From: Pelomonas sp. Root405
GTDB lineage: Bacteria > Pseudomonadota > Gammaproteobacteria > Burkholderiales > Burkholderiaceae_C
DNA: 64,000 bases
Assembly: GCF_001425165.1 (NCBI RefSeq)
Contig: NZ_LMDU01000014.1
Span: forward strand, 565,056 to 629,055
Direction: 5' to 3'
A program made the translations under genes and the position numbers. The notes below the pieces were generated by a model. It was given only the letters and a program-made list of their open reading frames with translations, had not been told where the DNA came from and did no database searches. Each line of letters opens with the position of its first letter. The stretch's first letter is position 1. Shown piece by piece: positions 1 through 9,242 of this stretch.

Positions 1-249
1 GCGCAAGATATCCGCTTCACGACCCGGGGCGATGCGCTGTACGCGCTGACGCTGGGCGAACCCAGGGGCACGCTGAAGATCGCCTCGCTGCGCCAAGGCA
101 ACGGTCACGACCCGCGCCCGGTGCGCCGGGTCGAGCTGCTGGGAGGCGGGCCGCTGAAGTTCCGCCAGACCGCCCAGGCGCTGGAGGTGGACGTGCCCGA
201 GCGCGTGCCCAGCCGCCACGCCAGCGCGTTGCGCATTGCCCGCGGCTGA
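1..249 (+). CDS. 3' end of a GH29 alpha-L-fucosidase-like protein (cut by window edge)
   Basis: Only the last 82 residues are present, read in frame 1 up to a TGA at 247-249. The segment begins AQDIRFTTRGDALYAL and ends ALRIARG. It aligns end to end with the C-terminal beta-sandwich of the fucosidase encoded just downstream (AQDIRFTTKAGALYAI there). It is therefore a paralogue of that GH29 enzyme, and the two genes are tandem duplicates. The catalytic barrel lies outside the window, so activity cannot be judged. Family assignment rests entirely on similarity to the neighbour. Confidence 0.8.
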   Translation, partial: AQDIRFTTRGDALYALTLGEPRGTLKIASLRQGNGHDPRPVRRVELLGGGPLKFRQTAQALEVDVPERVPSRHASALRIARG

Positions 250-322
250 AGAAGTGCGCCTGCTCGAAGGCCTGCTGGCACCCGCAATCGCGCTGAAGGT
301 CCGCGGCCGGGGCCTGGCGTGA
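248..322 (+). pseudogene. Orphan duplicate of the fucosidase C-terminal tail
   Basis: Immediately after the preceding stop, another frame reads EEVRLLEGLLAPAIALKVRG and then RGLA followed by TGA at 320-322. This matches the last residues of the downstream fucosidase (EVRLPEGLAGTPAVALRIRG, then GGLA). The upstream gene already has its own complete tail, so this is a second tail with no gene attached. The likely origin is unequal crossing-over between tandem fucosidase genes. It has no start codon or ribosome site of its own. Confidence 0.6.
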
Positions 323-351
323 GCGGCCACCGATTTCACTGAAAGCAAGCC

Positions 352-1992
352 ATGAACCAGAGACTTTCCCGCCGCGCGCTGCTGCAGGCCACCGCCGCAA
401 CCATGGGCGCCGCCGGCCTGCCGGCCGCGCAAGCCGCGCCCTCTCCTTTCAAGCCGACCTGGGATTCCCTGGTCGGCGGCTACCGCACGCCCGACTGGTT
501 TCGCGACGCCAAGTTCGGCATCTGGGCCCACTGGAGCGCGCAGTGCGTGCCCGAGGCCGGTGACTGGTACGCCCGCAGCATGTACTTGCAAGGCAACTGG
601 CAGTACGACCACCACGTCAAGACCTACGGCCATCCGACGAAGGTCGGCTTCATGGAAATGAACAACCGCTGGAAAGCGGAGAACTGGGATGCCGAAGCGC
701 TGATGGACCTGTACGCCAAGGCCGGTGCCAAGTACTTCGTCTCGCTCGCCAACCACCACGACAACTTCGACGCCTACGACTCCAAATACCACCCCTGGAA
801 CTCCGTCCGCGTCGGCCCGAAGAAGGACATCGTCGGCACCTGGGCCAAGGCCGCCCGCGCCAGGGGCCTGCGCTTCGGCGTCAGCAACCACTCGGCGCAT
901 GCCTGGCACTGGTTCCAGACGGCCTATGGCTACGACGCCGAAGGCCCGCTGGCCGGCCAGCGCTACGACGCCTTCAAGCTGACCAAGGCGGACGGTAAGG
1001 GCAAATGGTGGGAAGGCCTGGACCCGCAGGACCTCTACACCGGCCGCAACATGGTGATCCCCGACGGCATCACCACCGCGAGCGCCGCCACCGAATGGCA
1101 TGAGCGCAACGACCGCGTCTGGGACGAGAAGCCGCCCGCGCAAACCCCGGCATTCACGCGCCAATGGTTCCTGCGCTGCCGCGACCTGATCGACAGCTAC
1201 CGGCCCGACCTCGTCTACTTCGACAACACCGGCCTGCCGCTGGGCCAGGCCGGCCTGGACATCGCGGCGCACTTCTACAACGCCAGCATGGCCTGGCACG
1301 GCGGCAAGCTGGAGGCCGTCCTCAACGCCAAGGAACTTCCGCATGACAGGCGTGCCGGCCTGGTCGAGGACGTCGAGCGCGGCCAGCGCGCCGGCATCGA
1401 GCCCCTGCCCTGGCAGACCGACACCTGCCTCGGCGACTGGCACTACAACCGCGGCGTCTTCGAAGGCCACCACTACAAGTCGGCGGCCAGCGTCATCCAC
1501 CGCCTGGTCGACATCGTCTCCAAGAACGGCAACCTGCTGCTGTCCATCCCGCTGCGCGGCGACGGCACGATCGACGCCGACGAGCGCAAGGTGCTGGACG
1601 GGCTTGCCGAGTGGATGGGCAGCAATGGCGAGGCCATCCATGGCACCCGCCCGTGGCGCAGCTTCGGCGAGGGGCCGACGCAGATCGGTGGCGGCATGTT
1701 CAGCGAAGGCCAGGTCAAGGGCTTCACCGCCCAGGACATCCGCTTCACGACCAAGGCCGGCGCGCTTTACGCCATCGGGCTGGCCTGGCCGAAGGACGGC
1801 GTCATGCGCATCGCATCGCTGGCGCAGGACTCGGCGCTGGCGCCGGGCGTGATCGAGCGCGTCGAAGCCGTGGGCTCCACCGACGGCCTGCCCTTCAAGC
1901 GCACGCCGCAAGGGCTGGAAGTGCGGCTGCCCGAGGGCCTGGCCGGCACGCCGGCGGTGGCGTTGAGGATTCGAGGAGGCGGGCTCGCATGA
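352..1992 (+). CDS. GH29 alpha-L-fucosidase, Tat-exported
   Basis: 546-residue secreted glycoside hydrolase predicted to remove terminal alpha-L-fucose, for example from fucosylated xyloglucan side chains. The N-terminus (LSRRALLQ, then a hydrophobic stretch ending AQAA) is a twin-arginine signal. The family 29 barrel spans roughly residues 35-440, with conserved FGIWAHW, LANHHDNFD and LVYFDNTG segments. The Asp of YFDN (about residue 291) is the expected nucleophile by family analogy. A C-terminal beta-sandwich follows. The gene overlaps the next one by ATGA, so translation is probably coupled. Fucose is the family substrate; specificity within plant glycans is inferred from context. Confidence 0.88.
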   Translation: MNQRLSRRALLQATAATMGAAGLPAAQAAPSPFKPTWDSLVGGYRTPDWFRDAKFGIWAHWSAQCVPEAGDWYARSMYLQGNWQYDHHVKTYGHPTKVGFMEMNNRWKAENWDAEALMDLYAKAGAKYFVSLANHHDNFDAYDSKYHPWNSVRVGPKKDIVGTWAKAARARGLRFGVSNHSAHAWHWFQTAYGYDAEGPLAGQRYDAFKLTKADGKGKWWEGLDPQDLYTGRNMVIPDGITTASAATEWHERNDRVWDEKPPAQTPAFTRQWFLRCRDLIDSYRPDLVYFDNTGLPLGQAGLDIAAHFYNASMAWHGGKLEAVLNAKELPHDRRAGLVEDVERGQRAGIEPLPWQTDTCLGDWHYNRGVFEGHHYKSAASVIHRLVDIVSKNGNLLLSIPLRGDGTIDADERKVLDGLAEWMGSNGEAIHGTRPWRSFGEGPTQIGGGMFSEGQVKGFTAQDIRFTTKAGALYAIGLAWPKDGVMRIASLAQDSALAPGVIERVEAVGSTDGLPFKRTPQGLEVRLPEGLAGTPAVALRIRGGGLA

Positions 1993-3383
1993 CCACCCAT
2001 CGTGGCATGCATGCGCTCGTGGCGCTTGTACTCGCCTGCGTCTGGCCGCAGCCGAGCCAAGCCGAGAACCCGGTCGTCCAGACCAGCTTCACCGCCGATC
2101 CGGCGCCGTTGGTGCACAAGGGGGTGGTCTACCTCTACACCGGGCAGGACGAGGACGACGCCCGCGAGTTCAAGATGCGCAACTGGCGGCTCTACACGTC
2201 GACCGACATGTCCAACTGGACCGACAAGGGCGTCGTCGCATCGCTGGCGACCTTCCCGTGGGCAGTGCAGGACAACGATGCATGGGCTTCCCAGGTGGTC
2301 GAGCGCGACGGCAAGTTCTACCTTTACGCGTCGGTGAGCGTGCAGGGCTGGCCGAAGAACGTGATCGCCGTCGCGGTGGCCGACAGGCCCGAGGGGCCGT
2401 TCAAGGATGCCCTGGGCAAGCCGCTGATCGACAAGGCCATCGGCTACTTCGACCCCACCGCCTTCGTCGACGACGACGGGCAGGCCTACATGTACTGGGG
2501 CAACCCGAACCTGTACTACGTGAAGCTGAACCCGGACATGGTCTCCTACAGCGGCGAGATCCAGCAGGCCGAGGGCAAGCCGCGTAACTACCAGGAAGGC
2601 CCCTGGGTCTACAAGCGCCAGGGCAGGTACTACATGGCCTACGCGTCGAGTTGCTGCCCCGAAGGCATCGGCTACGCCATGAGCGACAAGCCCACCGGCC
2701 CCTGGGTCTACAAGGGCGACATCATGGACCACAACGCCAACTCGACGGGCAACCACCCGGGCATCGTCGACTTCATGGGCGGGTCCTACGTGTTCGGGTT
2801 CAACTACCGGCTGAACTTTGCCGACACGCCCATCCATCGCGAGCGCCGCTCCGTCACGGTGACCCGGTTCGACTACAACGCGGACGGCACCATCAACATG
2901 CTTCCCTGGTGGGACAACGTCGGGGTCGCTCCGCTCAAACCCCTGTCGCCCTACGAACGCGTGGAGGCCGAAACCATGGCCTGGACGTCCCGCGTGAAGC
3001 GGGATCGGGACCGCCCGATGGACTGGGCGCCTGGCATCAAGACCGCGCGCAATGACAAGGTCGGCATGGTCGTCACGCGCATCACCGATCACAGCTACAT
3101 CAAGGTCAACGGCGTCGACTTTGGCAGCAAGGGCGCGGCCCGCTTTGTCGCCAACCTGGCCAGCGAGAAGGACGGCGGCAAGATTGAATTGCGCCTCGAC
3201 AGCGTCGATGGGCCACACCTCGGCACGCTGACCGTAGCCCGAACCGGCGGCCGGGATCAGTGGCAGCAGCAAAGCGTGCCCGTCGCGGGCGCCACGGGCG
3301 TGCACGACCTCTTCCTCATCTTCAGGGGTCATGGCGAGCCGACGATGTTCGAGTTCGATCACTGGCGCTTCGAGCGCAAGTGA
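1989..3383 (+). CDS. GH43 glycosidase with C-terminal CBM6
   Basis: 464 residues. The start chosen is the ATG overlapping the fucosidase stop, because it gives a clean Sec signal (MTTHRGMHALVALVLACVWP to SQA); the reading frame is open further upstream but only as antisense-like shadow. The five-bladed propeller shows ADPAPLVHKG (catalytic Asp region), FDPTAFVDDDG and NYQEGPWVYK (acid Glu). The last roughly 130 residues, beginning YERVEAETMAW and ending FDHWRFERK, are a CBM6 beta-sandwich. Family 43 enzymes with CBM6 are mostly arabinofuranosidases or xylosidases acting on arabinoxylan-type chains. The exact linkage cannot be read from the sequence. Confidence 0.87.
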   Translation: MTTHRGMHALVALVLACVWPQPSQAENPVVQTSFTADPAPLVHKGVVYLYTGQDEDDAREFKMRNWRLYTSTDMSNWTDKGVVASLATFPWAVQDNDAWASQVVERDGKFYLYASVSVQGWPKNVIAVAVADRPEGPFKDALGKPLIDKAIGYFDPTAFVDDDGQAYMYWGNPNLYYVKLNPDMVSYSGEIQQAEGKPRNYQEGPWVYKRQGRYYMAYASSCCPEGIGYAMSDKPTGPWVYKGDIMDHNANSTGNHPGIVDFMGGSYVFGFNYRLNFADTPIHRERRSVTVTRFDYNADGTINMLPWWDNVGVAPLKPLSPYERVEAETMAWTSRVKRDRDRPMDWAPGIKTARNDKVGMVVTRITDHSYIKVNGVDFGSKGAARFVANLASEKDGGKIELRLDSVDGPHLGTLTVARTGGRDQWQQQSVPVAGATGVHDLFLIFRGHGEPTMFEFDHWRFERK

Positions 3384-3404
3384 AGCCAGCAACCGCAATC
3401 ACGC

Positions 3405-6119
3405 ATGAATAGCAAACCCACCATCTCCCGGCGCCAGGCGTTGCAGGCTGCCCTCGCAGCCGCGGCGCCACTGGGCGCTGCGGCAGCAACGGCCCCGATG
3501 GCCTCCTCCAGCGTGGCGAACGCCGCCGCCGGCAACCTGGAGCCAGCGAGCGTCGCGACCCACGGCGTGCAGGCATCGCTAACGCCGGAATGGGTGCTGA
3601 CGACGCCGCAAGGCACGCTGCGGATCAGCGCGCTCTGCGACCGGGCGCTGCGCGTGCGCTTCCTGCCACCGCAGGCCGCGACTCCAGTGCCGCCGCCCAG
3701 CCTCGCGCTGCTGCCCGGCCGCGCCAAGCCCCTCATGAAGCAGACGTCGGGTGCCAACGCGACCCGCCTGGAACTGCCGGGTATCCGCTGCGAGGTGGAC
3801 AAAGGGACCGGGGCGCTGCGCTTCTTCGACCGCCGCGGCGCCTTGCTGCTCGCTGAAGCGCCCGGCACGCGGCGGCTGACGCCGTCGCAGCTGGGTGACG
3901 AGCCCGTGTTCATCGCCGAGCAGGTGTTCGAGTCACCCGCCGGCGAGCGGCTCTACGGCACCGGCTGCTTCCAGGACGGCGCCATGGACCTGCGCGGCTT
4001 CCCGCGCCGCCTGACACAGGTGAACACGCAGATCAGCCTGCCGTTCATGCTGTCCAGCCGCGGCTACGGCCTGCTCTGGCACAACAACGGCATGGCCGAG
4101 CTGAACATGCCCGAGCAGTGGGTGGCGCTGAGTCGTGCCAATGCCGAAAGCAAGGCCGAAGTCGTGGATGTGACGACGACCACGGGCAATGCGCAGGTCG
4201 TGCGCAACCTGACGCGCTTCGAAGGCACGTTCAAGACGGGCACGCCGGGCCGTTTCGCATTCCTGCTCGACGTCGGCCGCGCCATGGGTTCGCGCCACTC
4301 GGTGGAGATCGATGGCAAGTCCTGTGTCGAGATCGCGAACCACTGGCTGCCGCCGACGGTCGGCTTCGTCGTCGAACTGCAGCCGGGCGAGCATCAGGTG
4401 CGCATCCACGCCGACAAGGACGACTCGCCCTCTCTGCGCTTCGGCCCCGTGCGCGCAAGCACCTCGTGGCGCTCGCCGGTGGCCGATGCCATCGACTACG
4501 TCGTCATCGCCGGCCCCAGCGCGGACGAGGTGTTCGAGGGCTACCGCGAGATCTCCGGCGCGACGCCCGTGATGCCGCGCTGGGCCTATGGCTACATCCA
4601 CTGCCGGGAGCGCTTCCATTCGTCGGCGGAGATCGTCGACACGCTGCGCGAATTCCGCCGCCGCAAGCTGCCCGTCGATGTGATGGTGCAGGACTGGCAG
4701 TACTGGGGCCGCCACGGCTGGAACGCGATGCGCTTCGACGAGGCCCACTACCCCGACCCCGCCGCGCTGGTGCGCGAGGTGCACGGCCTGAACGGGCGGC
4801 TCATGCTGTCGGTGTGGGCCAAGATCGCGCGCGACACCGAACTCGGTCGCGCAGCCGCAGCCGGCGGTCACTACATCGACCAGACCGACTGGGTCGACTT
4901 CTTCGACCCCAAGGCCGCCGCCTTCTACTGGAACAACCAGCGCGAACGCCTGCTCAAGCTCGGCATCGACGCCTGGTGGCAGGACGCGACGGAGCCCGAG
5001 AACGACGACCTGGTGGGCCGGCGTACGGCCGCGGGCCGCGGTGAGCGCGTGCGCCTGGCCTATCCGTGGTACGTCACGCGCACCGTCTACGAAGGCCAGC
5101 GCCAGGCGGCGCCCGACCGGCGCGTGATGATCATGACGCGCTCGGCCTTCCCCGGGCAGCAGCGCCATGCGGCGGCCACCTGGTCGGGCGACATCGGCAA
5201 CGACTGGGACACGCTCAAGCGGCAGATCCCCGCGGGCCTCAACATGGCCGCCGCCGGCTATGCCTACTGGACGATCGACGCTGGCGGCTTCTTCCGCCCG
5301 GGCGACGGCCAGTACACCGACAAGGCCTACCACGAGCGCCTGATCCGCTGGTTGCAGTACGCGACCTTCCTGCCGCTGCAGCGCGTGCACGGTTACATGA
5401 CCAACACCGAGTTCTGGCGCTATGGCGACACGGTGGAGACGTTAGCGCGCCAGTACCTGGAGCTGCGCTATCAGCTGCTGCCCTATCTCTATAGCCTGGC
5501 CCACGAGGTGCATGCCAAAGGCGCGCCGATCATGCGGCCGCTGGTGTTCGATTTTCCGCAGGACGAGCAGGCCCTGGACCAGGCGCACACCTACATGTTC
5601 GGCCGCGCCTTGCATGTAGCGCCGGTCCTGGCGCCTGAGGTGTCGACTTGGCCGGTGTACCTGCCGCAGTCCACCGGCGGCTGGGTCGATTTCTGGACAG
5701 GAGAACGGCGTGCCGGTGGCCGCACGCATGACGTGGCGTCGCCGCTTGAGCGCATGCCCCTGCACCTGCGCGCCGGCAGCGTCCTGCCGCTCGGGCCGGT
5801 GCTGCAGTCCACCGCCGAGGCCACCGGCGAGGTGCTCGACCTCTACGTGGTGCCCGGCGCCGACGGTGCCTTCAACCTCTACGAGGACGGCGGCCTGGAC
5901 TACGCCTACGAGAAGGGTGGGCTCAGCGTGATCCGCATGACCTGGGACGACCGCCGCGGCGTGCTGCGCCTGGCCGCGCGCAGCGGGCGTTTCGCGGGCA
6001 TGCGCACCACCAAGCGCTTGCGCATCCACCGCATCGGCAGCGGCGTGCCGACGCTGCAATCCACACCGCTGCGCGAGGTCGTCTACACCGGCCGCGCCGT
6101 CGAAATACGCCTGGGATGA
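3405..6119 (+). CDS. GH31 glycosidase, probable alpha-xylosidase
   Basis: 904 residues with a Tat-type signal (SRRQALQAALAAAAPLGAAA). The GH31 catalytic barrel carries the nucleophile motif GIDAWWQDATEPEND (Asp about 527) and the acid/base motif WSGDIGND (Asp about 596). A non-catalytic stretch of about 100 residues precedes the barrel (around residues 285-375; EIDGKSCVEIANHW to LRFGPVRA). It resembles a sugar-binding beta-sandwich insert. The alpha-xylosidase assignment is inferred from the GH74, fucosidase and arabinosidase neighbours; the family also includes alpha-glucosidases. The stop overlaps an upstream ATG of the next frame. Confidence 0.87.
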   Translation: MNSKPTISRRQALQAALAAAAPLGAAAATAPMASSSVANAAAGNLEPASVATHGVQASLTPEWVLTTPQGTLRISALCDRALRVRFLPPQAATPVPPPSLALLPGRAKPLMKQTSGANATRLELPGIRCEVDKGTGALRFFDRRGALLLAEAPGTRRLTPSQLGDEPVFIAEQVFESPAGERLYGTGCFQDGAMDLRGFPRRLTQVNTQISLPFMLSSRGYGLLWHNNGMAELNMPEQWVALSRANAESKAEVVDVTTTTGNAQVVRNLTRFEGTFKTGTPGRFAFLLDVGRAMGSRHSVEIDGKSCVEIANHWLPPTVGFVVELQPGEHQVRIHADKDDSPSLRFGPVRASTSWRSPVADAIDYVVIAGPSADEVFEGYREISGATPVMPRWAYGYIHCRERFHSSAEIVDTLREFRRRKLPVDVMVQDWQYWGRHGWNAMRFDEAHYPDPAALVREVHGLNGRLMLSVWAKIARDTELGRAAAAGGHYIDQTDWVDFFDPKAAAFYWNNQRERLLKLGIDAWWQDATEPENDDLVGRRTAAGRGERVRLAYPWYVTRTVYEGQRQAAPDRRVMIMTRSAFPGQQRHAAATWSGDIGNDWDTLKRQIPAGLNMAAAGYAYWTIDAGGFFRPGDGQYTDKAYHERLIRWLQYATFLPLQRVHGYMTNTEFWRYGDTVETLARQYLELRYQLLPYLYSLAHEVHAKGAPIMRPLVFDFPQDEQALDQAHTYMFGRALHVAPVLAPEVSTWPVYLPQSTGGWVDFWTGERRAGGRTHDVASPLERMPLHLRAGSVLPLGPVLQSTAEATGEVLDLYVVPGADGAFNLYEDGGLDYAYEKGGLSVIRMTWDDRRGVLRLAARSGRFAGMRTTKRLRIHRIGSGVPTLQSTPLREVVYTGRAVEIRLG

Positions 6120-6154
6120 ACGCTCCCCAAGACCAGCACAGCCGACACATTCCC

Positions 6155-8062
6155 ATGAAGACCACCACCATCCACCTCGCCATCGCCGCGCTCGCCCTGG
6201 CTGCATCAGGCGCCCAGGCGGCCGACGCCGTCATCACTTCGCCCGACGGCCGCGTCGCGCTGCGCATCGCCGACAACGGCAGCCAGTTCAGCATCAGCCG
6301 CCGTGGCGAAGCCGTCATCGCGCCCTCCCCGCTCGGGCTGGAGCTGGACGGCCCCGCCCTCGGCACGTTGACGCTGGAGTCGCGCCAGGACGTCGCGGAA
6401 GACCGCGTCATTCCCCTCGTCGCCACGAAGGCGGCCTCGGCGCGCGACCACTACCGCGGCGCGACCCTCACCTTCCGCGAGGCGGGCGCCGGCCGCCGCC
6501 TTTTCATCGACGCCCGCGCCTACGACGACGGCGTCGCCTTTCGCTACCGTCTTGAGGACACTGGCCCCGTCAAGCTGCGCGGCGAACGCACGGCCTTTGT
6601 GCCGGCCGGTGACCCGTCCTGCCTCGTCACGCATGCCGACGGCTCGCACGAGCAGTCGTTCGAGCGCCTGCGCATCTCGCAGCTGAAGCCCAGCGTTGCC
6701 TACGACGTGCCGGTGGTGTGCGCCACGCCCTCGGGTCGCACGCACTACGCCATCACGCAGGCCAACCTGAAGGGCTACACCGGCGCCTCGCTGCGGCAGG
6801 AGGGAAACGCGCTGCGCCTGCACCTGTCCGGCGTGCCGGGGCGGCCAGGCCCGGCCTTCGTCTCGCCCGCCGGCCTGACGACCGCCTGGCGCGCCGTCAT
6901 GATGGCCGACCAGGCCGGCAAGCTGATCGAGTCGCACCTTGTCGGCAACCTCAACCCGGCACCGACCGGCGACTTCAGCTGGGTCAAGCCCGGCAAGGCG
7001 GCGTGGGACTGGTGGTCGGGCCCGCTGGTCGGCATGAAGGCCGACATGGGCGCCTACAAGCGCTTCATCGACTTCGCGGCCGAGTCCGGCTTTCCCTACT
7101 ACCTGATCGACGTCAACTGGGCCTGGGGCCCGAGCGGCTGCTGCGACGCGCACCCAGAGACCGACATCACCCGCCCGGCCAAGGGCATCGACATGGCCGA
7201 GCTCGCGCGCTATGCCGAGGCCAAGGGCGTGGGCCTGCTGCTGTGGGCGCACTGGGTGCATGTGGACGCGCGCATGGACGAGGTGCTGGACACCTACGTC
7301 CGCTGGGGCATCAAGGGCGTCAAGGTCGACTTCATGAACCGCGACGACCAGCAGGTGGTGGACTTCTACGAGCGCATCGCCGCCGCCACCGCCAAGCGCA
7401 AGCTGCTGCTGGACCTGCACGGCGCCTATGTGCCCGCGGGCCTGCAGCGCACCTATCCCAACTACATCACGCAGGAGGGCGTGCTCGGCGCCGAGTGGAG
7501 CAAGATGAGCACGCGCGTCACGCCCAGCCATAACGTGACCCTGCCCTACACGCGCATGCTGGTCGGGCCGATGGACTACACGCCGGGCGGCTTCCGCAAC
7601 GCGACGGCGGCCTCCTTCGAGGTGCGTGCCGAGATGCCGCTGGTGCACAACACGCGCGGCCAGGCGCTGGCCATGTACGTCGTCTACGACAGCCCGCTGC
7701 AGATGGTCTCCGATGACCCTTCGAACTATCGCGGCGAGCCCGGCTTCGATTTCATCAAGCGCGTGCCCACGGCCTGGGACGAGACCCGCTTCATCTCCGG
7801 CGAGCCGGGGCGCGACATCGTGCTGGCGCGCCGCCAGGGCAACACCTGGTACCTCGGCGCGATGACCGGCGACCAGGCCCGCACGCAGAAGGTGCCGCTC
7901 GGCTTCCTGCCGCCCGGCAACTGGCGCGCCACGATCTGGCAGGACGGCGAGGTCGTGCGCGAAGTGCGCCGCACCGAACGCAAGGTGACCCGCAAAGACG
8001 TGCTGAACCTGTCGCTGGCCGCAGCGGGCGGCGCCGCCGTGGTGCTGGAGCCAGCGCCGTGA
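6155..8062 (+). CDS. GH97 retaining-type glycosidase (alpha-galactosidase-like)
   Basis: 635 residues. The second in-frame ATG was taken because it begins a proper Sec signal (MKTTTIHLAIAALALAA to AQA); the ATG at 6116, overlapping the previous stop, would add 13 polar residues. The N-terminal beta-sandwich (SPDGRVALRIADNG) is followed by a barrel with YLIDVNWAWG and GIKGVKVDFMNRDDQ. An Asp in the KVDFM position (about 392) is the pattern of retaining GH97 enzymes, alpha-galactosidases or beta-L-arabinopyranosidases, unlike the inverting SusB glucosidases. A conserved ITQEGVLGAEW segment follows. Substrate is inferred. Confidence 0.85.
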   Translation: MKTTTIHLAIAALALAASGAQAADAVITSPDGRVALRIADNGSQFSISRRGEAVIAPSPLGLELDGPALGTLTLESRQDVAEDRVIPLVATKAASARDHYRGATLTFREAGAGRRLFIDARAYDDGVAFRYRLEDTGPVKLRGERTAFVPAGDPSCLVTHADGSHEQSFERLRISQLKPSVAYDVPVVCATPSGRTHYAITQANLKGYTGASLRQEGNALRLHLSGVPGRPGPAFVSPAGLTTAWRAVMMADQAGKLIESHLVGNLNPAPTGDFSWVKPGKAAWDWWSGPLVGMKADMGAYKRFIDFAAESGFPYYLIDVNWAWGPSGCCDAHPETDITRPAKGIDMAELARYAEAKGVGLLLWAHWVHVDARMDEVLDTYVRWGIKGVKVDFMNRDDQQVVDFYERIAAATAKRKLLLDLHGAYVPAGLQRTYPNYITQEGVLGAEWSKMSTRVTPSHNVTLPYTRMLVGPMDYTPGGFRNATAASFEVRAEMPLVHNTRGQALAMYVVYDSPLQMVSDDPSNYRGEPGFDFIKRVPTAWDETRFISGEPGRDIVLARRQGNTWYLGAMTGDQARTQKVPLGFLPPGNWRATIWQDGEVVREVRRTERKVTRKDVLNLSLAAAGGAAVVLEPAP

Positions 8063-8112
8063 GCACTGCCGACGCGCGAGCCATTCCATCCAAACAGAAA
8101 CCGCCTTCCCTC

Positions 8113-9210
8113 ATGACCAAGTGCAATAAACAACTTCTCGTCTCTTCGATGCTCGCGGCCGGGCTCGTCGCTGGCTGCGGTGGCAGCAGCGCAGCCGCGG
8201 ACGCCAAGCCCGACGCCGGTGGCGGGACGGCGGCCCAAGCCATCGGCTTTGAATGGAAATCCAGCGAGACGCTGATCAGGCCGCCGGCCGACCGCGCCGA
8301 CATCTTCGGCGTCAAGGACCCGACCATCGTCCATCACGACGGCCGCTATCACGTCTTCATGACCACGGCCGCGAAGAGCGGCTGGGGCATGGCCTACACG
8401 AGCTTTGCGAACTGGGACGATGCCCCCAAAGCCCCTCAGTTCATGCTCGACAAGTCCCCCATCGGGCCCGGCTACCGCGCCGCTCCCCAGGTCTACTACT
8501 TTGCGCCGCAAAAGCTCTGGTACCTGATCTACCAGGGCGGTGACCCGCTGTACTCCACCACCAGCAACATCGCCGACCCGATGTCGTGGACCGCGCCGAA
8601 GCCCTTCTACTCCGCCGTGCCGGCAAGCGTCAAAGACGAAAAGGGCCATGCGGCCTGGCTGGACTTCTGGAACATCTGCGACGACAAGAAGTGCTATCTC
8701 TTCTTCACCGGCGACAACGGCCGCTTCTACCGCGGCGAGACGACGTTGGCGCGCTTCCCTCAGGGCTTCTCCGAACCTGTCGTTGTCATGGATGCGAAGC
8801 GTGACGACGTGTTCGAGGCGAGCAACACCTACAAGATCACTGGCACCAACCAGTACCTGACGCTGATCGAGGCGATGGGCCCCAAGGGCAGGTATTTCCG
8901 CGCCTGGACAGCGGATCGCCTGGATGGCGCCTGGCAACCCGTACCCGGCGCGCCGATGAACCTGTTTGCAGGCACGGACAACGTCAAGTTCAACGGCCGC
9001 ATCTGGTCCGAAGGCGTGTCCCACGGCGAGCTGATCCGCGACGGCATCGACCAGACGCTGAGCATCGACCCCTGCAAGCCGCTGCAATTCCTCTACCAGG
9101 GTCTGGACATGGAAAAGGGCAAGAGCTACGACTACATCGAGCTGCCTTATCGGCTCGGCGTGATCACGGCCACCGCCTCCAACGCCATCAGCGCGTTGTG
9201 CAAGAAATGA
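8113..9210 (+). CDS. GH62 alpha-L-arabinofuranosidase lipoprotein
   Basis: 365 residues. The ATG at 8113 gives a lipoprotein signal with lipobox VAGC (Cys22), so it is preferred over the GTG at 8059 that overlaps the GH97 stop. The catalytic five-bladed propeller shows FGVKDPTIVHHDGRYHVFMT (base Asp region), AWLDFWNICDDKKCYLFFTG, RGETTLARFPQGF and WTADRLDGAWQP, all typical of family 62. These enzymes release single arabinofuranose side groups from xylan or arabinan-type polymers. Lipid anchoring suggests action at the outer membrane surface. The signal peptide closely matches that of the GH74 protein downstream. Confidence 0.88.
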   Translation: MTKCNKQLLVSSMLAAGLVAGCGGSSAAADAKPDAGGGTAAQAIGFEWKSSETLIRPPADRADIFGVKDPTIVHHDGRYHVFMTTAAKSGWGMAYTSFANWDDAPKAPQFMLDKSPIGPGYRAAPQVYYFAPQKLWYLIYQGGDPLYSTTSNIADPMSWTAPKPFYSAVPASVKDEKGHAAWLDFWNICDDKKCYLFFTGDNGRFYRGETTLARFPQGFSEPVVVMDAKRDDVFEASNTYKITGTNQYLTLIEAMGPKGRYFRAWTADRLDGAWQPVPGAPMNLFAGTDNVKFNGRIWSEGVSHGELIRDGIDQTLSIDPCKPLQFLYQGLDMEKGKSYDYIELPYRLGVITATASNAISALCKK

Positions 9211-9242
9211 ACGCCCGCCCTGGCTCAGGGTCAGACACCCCC

